Positions 58,843 through 64,000 of a DNA stretch of 64,000 bases are shown here, one piece after another. The stretch is from positions 62,001-126,000 of the forward strand of contig NZ_LSOF01000018.1 of assembly GCF_001592875.1 (NCBI RefSeq). The letters run 5' to 3'. The DNA comes from Pseudomonas sp. BMS12. Lineage in GTDB: Bacteria > Pseudomonadota > Gammaproteobacteria > Pseudomonadales > Pseudomonadaceae. The position numbers and the translations under genes were made by a program. The stretch's first letter is position 1, and every line of letters begins with the position of its first letter. Under the pieces are notes generated by a model. The model was not told where the DNA came from, ran no database searches, and worked only from the letters and a program-made list of their open reading frames with translations.

Positions 58843-59277
58843 ATGCACAAGTTCGCCCATCACAGTTTCGGTATGCAGTTGGCTCAGCTTTCCCGCGCCT
58901 GGCGCGCGGAGCTGGATCGGCGCCTGTCCGGGCTAGGTTTGTCCCAGGCCCGCTGGCTGGTGCTGTTGCACCTGGCCCTGCTCAAGGAACCACCGACCCA
59001 GCGCGAGCTGGCGCAGACCGTGGGTGTGGAGGGGCCGACCCTGGCCCGCCTGCTCGATGGCCTGGAGGCCCAGGAACTGGTGCAGCGCATTGCCGTGCCG
59101 GAGGATCGCCGGGCCAAGAAGGTGGTACTCAGCGCCAAGGCGCGACCGCTGATCGAGCAGATTGAGAGTATCGCCCAGCAACTGCGCGCCGAGCTGTTCG
59201 CCGGTATCAGCGAAGAAGACCAGCGTCTGTGCCAGGAGGTGCATGCACGCATCCTGGCCAATCTGGAGCGTTCCTGA
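58843..59277 (+). CDS. MarR-family transcriptional regulator, SlyA-like
   Basis: A 144-residue winged helix protein. LGLSQARWLVLLHLALLKEPPTQRELAQTVGVEGPTLARLLDGLEAQELVQR (about 31-82) and a wing with PEDRRAKKVVLSAKA are typical of SlyA/MarR. It has an AT-rich upstream site of matching symmetry. No adjacent transporter is co-oriented directly; the FimV-like gene follows after 254 bp. The ligand is unknown. Confidence 0.92.
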   Translation: MHKFAHHSFGMQLAQLSRAWRAELDRRLSGLGLSQARWLVLLHLALLKEPPTQRELAQTVGVEGPTLARLLDGLEAQELVQRIAVPEDRRAKKVVLSAKARPLIEQIESIAQQLRAELFAGISEEDQRLCQEVHARILANLERS

Positions 59278-59531
59278 GGCTCTTATCTCTTTGGGTTGTT
59301 TCAGTCTTCTGAGTTATCTCCAATTCGACTGAGCACTGGTTGGCGTTTGTGTGGCGGCCTTCATATGCTGGCCATATGCCTGCCAGTTCTGTACATGCGT
59401 ACCAGGTCATCTGGCCGGCATTTTCGTTGCCGGGTCGCCAGGGATCGCCTCTCGACAGTTGTTGCCTCACGCGCCGAGCCAATCAGGGAATGCACGCTAC
59501 GAAGCAGAGCGGGCGCGTGCGAGGGGGACTT

Positions 59532-61580
59532 ATGGCCCGTTTGCGTCTTTTGCTGCTGGGGCTGGCCTCGGGGTCGGCGTTCTACTCGGGCATTACGCCC
59601 GCCCTTGGCCTGGGTGAGATCAACCTGCATTCAGCCCTCAACCAACCGCTGGACGCCGAAATAGAACTGTTCCAGGTCGGCGACCTGGGTGAGCAGGAGA
59701 TCAAGGTGCGCCTGGCCTCGGCGGAGGAGTTCAGTCGGATCGGTGTGGAGCGTTTCTACTTCCTCAACGACCTGCGCTTTACCCCGGTGCTGAGTGGCGG
59801 CCGGGGCCTGATCCGCGTGCAGTCGAACAAACCGGTGCGCGAGCCCTACCTGAATTTCATCGTCGAAGTGGCCCGCCCAGGCGGCAACCTGCTGCGCGAA
59901 TACACCTTGCTGATCGACCCGCCTGGTTCATCGGCCTACACCCCGCAGGCGGCGCCTGCGCCACAACCGGCGGTGAACGCCTGGCGCAGCGACCCGGCAC
60001 GGCCATTGCCGCAGGCCAGCCGCGGTGAACGCTATCGGGTACAGCGTGGTGACAGCCTGTGGAGCATTGCCGGGCGCTTGCAGGCCGCGGGCGCCACGCT
60101 CGGCCGCGAGGCGTTGATGAGCGATATCCATGCCCTCAATCCGCAGGCCTTCAGCAATGGTGATCCCGGCCGTCTGCGTGCCGATGTCGAGCTGCTGCTG
60201 CCCGATGCGGCCCAGGCTACGCCAGCCGTCGAGCCCGCTCCGCTCGCGGCGCAGGCCGCTGTTGCGCAGCCCGAGGTCGATACAGCGCAATCCGAGGTGG
60301 CTGAGCAGCAGCGCCTGCAAGCCGAACAGGCACGGGTGGATGCCGAACTGGCCGAGGTCAACACCCAGAACCTGCAATTGCAGAACTCGCTGAGCGAGCT
60401 GCAGGTGCAGTTGCAGCAACTGCAGGCGCAGATGGCCGAGAAGGATCTGCAGATGCAGCAGCTGCGCGAACAGCTGGAGCAGCAGGCTCGCCCCGCAGCC
60501 CCCGTTGCACCGCAACCGGCCAGCCCCGTTATCGAATCGCGTGGCGCGGGCTGGAGCTTCTGGCTCGCCGGCGTCGTGCTGCTTGCGTTGCTGGTGGGGA
60601 TGACGCTCTGGTTGGTTCGGCGGCAGCGTCCGCAGCCAGAGCCGGAGCCGCTGCGGCGGCCGCTGGAGGAGCCGCGCATGGTCTCCCGACCCGTACAGGA
60701 GAAAGTGGTCGAGAGTGTGGCGCGGCCAGTTGTGCCGGCAGCGCAGCCGCTTGAACAACGTGTGCCGCCGGTGGCGACCGATCCTCTGGAGGGCGCCAAT
60801 ATCTATATCGCCTACGGCCGCTTCGCGGATGCCGCCAACAGTCTGCGCAAGGCGATCGAGCAGCAACCCGAGCGTCTCGACCTGCGTCTGCGCATGCTGG
60901 AGGTCTGCGGCGAACTGGGTGATGCCGCTGCCTTCTTCGAACAGGAACGGCAGTTGCACGAGATGGGCGCCAGCCATGTGCAGGTGGACCAGATCCGCGC
61001 ACGCTTCGGTCACCTGCAGCAAGATCAAGATCAGGCAGCGCCGCAATTGGCCGCGATGGTCGAGGAACCCGAGCAGGCGGCGGTGCTGCAGGACGATTTT
61101 CAGCTCAACCTGGACGACCTGTCGCTGGATGCCGACTGGGGGCTGGCCAGCCCGTTCCAGCCGGAACAGTCGGCGCGGGCCAAGGCCGAGAAGGCTCAGC
61201 AGGAGGTGTTCGACCCGGATTTCAGCTCCAACCTGCAGGAGCTGCCCGAGGTGGCCGAGATGAATGCCGACGATGGCTTGCTGGCATCCTTCGCCGAGCT
61301 ACCGCAGGAACAGGTGCTCGACGAGGACATCGTCGAGGCCTTTTCCCACGAGCAGGTAGGGCGGCAGGCGTCGGCGTCCGTGCATCCGTTCGAGCCGCTG
61401 GCGGACAATTTCGAGCACCTGGCCAGCAATCGTGACCACTTGGTGCGCCTCAACACGGCGCTGGCCTACATCGAACAGGGCGATATTGGCAGCGCCTGCG
61501 ACATCCTCAATGAACTGATCAGCGAGGGCGACGAGCAGCAGCGCGAGCGTGCCCGCGAGCTGTTGGCGAAAATCGCCTGA
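59532..61580 (+). CDS. FimV-like protein with LysM domain
   Basis: A 682-residue inner-membrane protein with a signal peptide, a FimV N-terminal domain (LGLGEINLHSALNQPLDAEIEL, about 25-46), a LysM region (YRVQRGDSLWSIAGRLQ, about 171-187), a coiled coil (about 255-320), a membrane helix (WLAGVVLLALLVGMTLWLV, about 339-357), and a cytoplasmic part with TPR-like and FimV_C segments (LNTALAYIEQGDIGSACDIL). FimV organises the pole and type IV pili. This is shorter than FimV and looks like the second FimV paralogue of pseudomonads. An ATG further upstream is rejected because it removes the signal peptide. Confidence 0.88.
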   Translation: MARLRLLLLGLASGSAFYSGITPALGLGEINLHSALNQPLDAEIELFQVGDLGEQEIKVRLASAEEFSRIGVERFYFLNDLRFTPVLSGGRGLIRVQSNKPVREPYLNFIVEVARPGGNLLREYTLLIDPPGSSAYTPQAAPAPQPAVNAWRSDPARPLPQASRGERYRVQRGDSLWSIAGRLQAAGATLGREALMSDIHALNPQAFSNGDPGRLRADVELLLPDAAQATPAVEPAPLAAQAAVAQPEVDTAQSEVAEQQRLQAEQARVDAELAEVNTQNLQLQNSLSELQVQLQQLQAQMAEKDLQMQQLREQLEQQARPAAPVAPQPASPVIESRGAGWSFWLAGVVLLALLVGMTLWLVRRQRPQPEPEPLRRPLEEPRMVSRPVQEKVVESVARPVVPAAQPLEQRVPPVATDPLEGANIYIAYGRFADAANSLRKAIEQQPERLDLRLRMLEVCGELGDAAAFFEQERQLHEMGASHVQVDQIRARFGHLQQDQDQAAPQLAAMVEEPEQAAVLQDDFQLNLDDLSLDADWGLASPFQPEQSARAKAEKAQQEVFDPDFSSNLQELPEVAEMNADDGLLASFAELPQEQVLDEDIVEAFSHEQVGRQASASVHPFEPLADNFEHLASNRDHLVRLNTALAYIEQGDIGSACDILNELISEGDEQQRERARELLAKIA

Positions 61581-61678
61581 CGCGCGAAATAGGGCGGGAG
61601 GGCGACGCCGCGGCATGACCGCGGCGTTGTCCTTTTTGCGGCGCTATCATGCCCACCCCGAATTGACTGGAGCTCGCC

Positions 61679-61954
61679 ATGAGCAAACCGGAAGTGGTGA
61701 TCACCTATTGCACCCAGTGCCAGTGGCTGTTGCGCGCGGCCTGGTTGGCCCAGGAGCTGCTCAGCACCTTTGCCGACGAGCTGGGCATGGTCAGCCTGGA
61801 GCCCGGCACCGGCGGGGTGTTCCGCATCGTCTGCGATGGCGTGCAGCTGTGGGAACGCAAGGCCGATGGTGGTTTTCCCGAGGCCAAGGAGCTCAAGCAG
61901 CGCTTGCGCGACCTGATCGACCCCGAGCGCGACCTCGGCCATATCGACCGTTAG
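61679..61954 (+). CDS. SelT/SelW/SelH-type thioredoxin-like protein
   Basis: A 91-residue protein with the Rdx-family start VVITYCTQCQWLLRAAWLAQELLSTF. The CxxC (Cys11, Cys14) stands where CxxU sits in selenoproteins. GGVFRIVCDGVQLWERKADGGFPEAKELKQRLRDLI is the usual C-terminal half (about residues 45-80). A redox role is assumed for the family. Monocistronic. Confidence 0.92.
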   Translation: MSKPEVVITYCTQCQWLLRAAWLAQELLSTFADELGMVSLEPGTGGVFRIVCDGVQLWERKADGGFPEAKELKQRLRDLIDPERDLGHIDR

Positions 61955-61999
61955 TGCTCTAGCCCTCCTGAGCTTGGCCGAGCAGGCGCGGCTGGCGCG

Positions 62000-62872
62000 T
62001 CAGGCGAGGTCGTCGACTTTTGCCGCGTGCTTGCTCAGGCGCGCCGAGATCAGCGTGGCCAGCAGGATCAGCACGCCGCCGAAGACCATGCGCAGGCCGG
62101 GTTCCTCGTCGAACAGCCACCAGGCGAAGAGAATGCCGTAGACCGGCTCCAGGGCGAACACCACCGAGGCGCTGCGGGCGTTGAGCACGCGTAGGCTGGC
62201 AACGAACAGGCTGTGGGCCAGGGCCGTGCAGAGCAGGCCGAGCAGGGCGATCCACAGCCAGTCCAGGGCTCGCACCTCGGGCAGTGCCGACCAGGCCAGC
62301 GGCAGCGTGCAGACAAGAATGCCGAGGTTCTGCCACAGCGCCGCCTGGGCCGGCTCGACGCCCTTGGTGGTGGCGCGATTGCTCACCGAGACCAGAGCGA
62401 ACAACAGCCCGGAGAGCACCGCCCAGCCGAGGCCAAGGGTGGCTTCGCTGCCGAAGTCGAAGTGCGGCGTGACCAGTACCAGGCCCAGGCAGACCAGGCC
62501 GACCACCAGCCATTCGGCGCGGCGGATGCGCTCGCGAAACAGGATGCCTTCGAGCAGCACGGTGAAGGCGGGGAAGCTGGCGAAGCCGAGGGTAGCCACG
62601 CCCACGCCGGATACCTTGACCGCAATGAAGAAGGTCCACCAGTGCCCGCCCAGCAACAGGCCGGCGCCGGCCAGGGCCAGGCAGTGGCGCCAGCTCAGGC
62701 GCCGGGTGGTTTCGCCAAAGTGGCTGAACAGGCCCAGCGCGCCGACGGCGAACAGGGCGCGGCCGAAGACGATCACCAGCGGCGCGGCCAGCGCCAGCTT
62801 GCCGAAAATGCCGGAGAGGCCGAAGCACAGGGCGCCCAGGTGCAGGGCGAAAAGCGCGGTGCGGTGTTGCAT
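62000..62872 (-). CDS. EamA-family (DMT) transporter
   Basis: A 290-residue protein with 10 helices and two EamA repeats (GLSGIFGKLALAAPLVIVFGRALFAVGALGL in the first, SASVVFALEPVYGILFAWWLFDEEPGLRMVFGGVLIL in the second). It is not closely similar to the DMT protein at 49.6 kb. The start is the ATG at 62872, just before the first helix; a longer start at 62929 adds a non-membrane leader. Substrate unknown. Confidence 0.87.
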   Translation of the reverse strand: MQHRTALFALHLGALCFGLSGIFGKLALAAPLVIVFGRALFAVGALGLFSHFGETTRRLSWRHCLALAGAGLLLGGHWWTFFIAVKVSGVGVATLGFASFPAFTVLLEGILFRERIRRAEWLVVGLVCLGLVLVTPHFDFGSEATLGLGWAVLSGLLFALVSVSNRATTKGVEPAQAALWQNLGILVCTLPLAWSALPEVRALDWLWIALLGLLCTALAHSLFVASLRVLNARSASVVFALEPVYGILFAWWLFDEEPGLRMVFGGVLILLATLISARLSKHAAKVDDLA

Positions 62873-62909
62873 CAGAAATTCCAGACTGCGTAGAGGAAAG
62901 AGGGGGGAT

Positions 62910-63245
62910 TCAGGCCAGGCGTGCGCCATTGCTCAGCGGTCGGTCGAAGCTGGTCAGCACCACCTTGCCCTGGGCATCGTGGACGCCGGTGACCAGTGCC
63001 TCTGAGCGTATCCCGGCGATGCGCTTGGGCGCGAAGTTGCACACGCACAGCACCTGGCGCCCGACCAGCTCTGCGGCACTGTAATGTGCGGTGAGCTGGG
63101 CGCTGGAGGTTTTCACCCCCAGTTCGCCGAGGTCCACTTCCAGCACATAGGCTGGTTTGATCGCCTTTTCGTTCGCACGGGCGCTGAGCAGGGTGCCGAC
63201 GCGTAGTTCCACGCGCTCGAAGTCCTGCCATTCGATGGTCGGCAT
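62910..63245 (-). CDS. csaA: CsaA-like tRNA-binding-domain protein
   Basis: A 111-residue OB-fold protein of the tRNA_bind family. VELRVGTLLSARANEKAIKPAYVLEVDLGELGVKTSSAQLTAHY (about 12-55) and VLCVCNFAPKRIAGIRSEALVTGV are matched to CsaA and the C-terminal domain of MetRS. CsaA acts as a chaperone-like or tRNA-binding protein. It lies 37 bp upstream of the DMT gene, on the same strand, so cotranscription is likely. Confidence 0.93.
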   Translation of the reverse strand: MPTIEWQDFERVELRVGTLLSARANEKAIKPAYVLEVDLGELGVKTSSAQLTAHYSAAELVGRQVLCVCNFAPKRIAGIRSEALVTGVHDAQGKVVLTSFDRPLSNGARLA

Positions 63246-63308
63246 GCCGGCAGCTCTCCTGGAGTGATCGGCAGAGTCTAGGCGTTGGCGTGAGGCAGGT
63301 CTGTCGCG

Positions 63309-64000
63309 CTACTCGCGGCAATTGTCGCGCGCCTCGCGTGCCTGGCGACGCAGTTCGCGTGGGGTGAGGCCCAGCTCGCGGACCAGGGCGGCGGTGAAGG
63401 CACTCTGCGAGGCATAGCCGACCCGCGCGGCGATTTCGCCCACCGCCAGGCCGCTGTTGATCAGCAGTTCGCGGCCCAGTTGCAGGCGGCGCTGGCGCAC
63501 ATGCTCCATCGGCGTGTGGCCGGTTTCGGCCAGAAAACGGGCGTGGAAGCGCGCTGCCGACAGGTCGCACAGGCGCGCCAGATCGGCCACCTGCAGGGGG
63601 TGGGCGCAGTGTTGGTCGATATGGGCGTCGAGGCGCGCCAGCGGCAAGCCGGGCGCTACCGCTGGCGCGTGGCTGCCGCTGAGGCTGGCCAGCAGCAGGG
63701 CCGCGCCTTGCTGGGCAATCACCGCATCGTCGAGCGGGCTGGCCGCCAGCCAGTTGACCAGCTGGCTCTGGGCTGGGCTGAGCTGGCGGCGCCCCGGGGT
63801 TTCCAGCAGGCGCCGGCTGGCGTCGAAATGCCCACCGAGACGCTGTTGCAGCCAGCCGTCGCGTGGCACATCGAGGACCAGGCATCGGCTGCCCAGGGGG
63901 CTGGCGCAGGCGTGGTGGGCATCGGTGGGCACCACGGCGAGGCTGGCGCTGGCGATCTCGCAGCCGCGACCGTCCACCTCGAAGTCGAGCCGGCCGCTCA
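63309..64000 (-). CDS. AraC-family transcriptional regulator (5' end cut by window edge)
   Basis: About 230 C-terminal residues are visible and the frame stays open to base 64000, so the N-terminus lies outside. The C-terminal two-HTH AraC domain is complete: QVADLARLCDLSAARFHARFLAETGHTPMEHVRQRRLQLGRELLINSGLAVGEIAARVGYASQSAFTAALVRELGLTPRELRR covers both helix pairs (start about 85 residues before the end). The upstream part is a cupin-like sensing domain (HHACASPLGSRCLVLDVP). Ligand and target unknown. A GTG at 63977 is only an internal codon. Confidence 0.92.
   Translation of the reverse strand, partial: SGRLDFEVDGRGCEIASASLAVVPTDAHHACASPLGSRCLVLDVPRDGWLQQRLGGHFDASRRLLETPGRRQLSPAQSQLVNWLAASPLDDAVIAQQGAALLLASLSGSHAPAVAPGLPLARLDAHIDQHCAHPLQVADLARLCDLSAARFHARFLAETGHTPMEHVRQRRLQLGRELLINSGLAVGEIAARVGYASQSAFTAALVRELGLTPRELRRQAREARDNCRE

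Noticed and set aside
1..64000. CRISPR array, tRNA, rRNA, insertion sequence or prophage
   Set aside because: No evenly spaced repeats, cloverleaf-like genes, transposases or phage genes were seen.

Overview
The window is chromosomal DNA of a high-GC gammaproteobacterium, almost certainly a Pseudomonas, perhaps near the P. mendocina/P. oleovorans group (the species is inference). The signs are a Pseudomonas-type REP element, a B12-riboswitch-led cob cluster, LapD/LapG, QuiP, a six-gene Mrp antiporter operon and a second FimV-like gene. Gene density is high and 4-nt ATGA/GTGA overlaps are common. I saw no rRNA, tRNA, CRISPR, insertion sequence or prophage. Both window edges cut a regulator gene: LysR family on the left and AraC family on the right.

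Layout. 1-6.3 kb: LysR regulator with a divergent MFS exporter, a TagI-family glycosylase, a sirtuin, two tandem NlpC/P60 lipoproteins, an O-methyltransferase, a small Cys/His protein and a Cys-rich copper-storage-like protein. 6.4-17.4 kb: a cobalamin riboswitch followed by one co-directional run, btuB - btuM-like - cobB - bluB - cbiB - cobD - cobQ - cobU - cobT - cobC - cobS. This couples outer- and inner-membrane corrinoid import to the late steps of cobalamin synthesis. A corrinoid adenosyltransferase gene (cobO) is absent, and a REP element splits the run. 17.4-22 kb: MarR regulator, MFS transporter and a 39-aa membrane peptide, a glutathione peroxidase, a FadL-type porin and an unknown protein. 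22-29.5 kb, mostly minus strand: PL7 alginate lyase, QuiP acylase, a His-rich SEC-C protein with an LEA2 lipoprotein, another lipoprotein, YchJ and a methyltransferase-like protein.

29.6-38.9 kb: two OmpA-type lipoproteins, a CopD-like membrane protein, DinG with a LexA-like box, an agarase-like glycoside hydrolase, a serine hydrolase, a third OmpA-type lipoprotein and pdxH. 38.9-42.7 kb: a glycerate module of CdaR-type regulator, GntP permease and glycerate kinase, with a pair of identical inverted-repeat sites in front of the permease. 43-49.5 kb: glycine-zipper lipoprotein and mrpA(B)CDEFG. 49.6-54.8 kb: DMT transporter, a CysK-like PLP enzyme, the LapD/LapG c-di-GMP-controlled adhesin-release pair and a YbaN protein. 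54.8-64 kb: UPF0149 protein, recQ, a DUF2804-like protein, a MarR regulator, a FimV-like protein, a SelW-like protein, a second DMT transporter, CsaA and a partial AraC regulator.

No wholly new multi-gene system stands out. The signals most worth checking are the complete B12 import/synthesis operon with a BtuM-type S component and a readable translational platform on its riboswitch, the doubled operator between cdaR and gntP, the agarase-like enzyme, and several small conserved-looking proteins without a known function.
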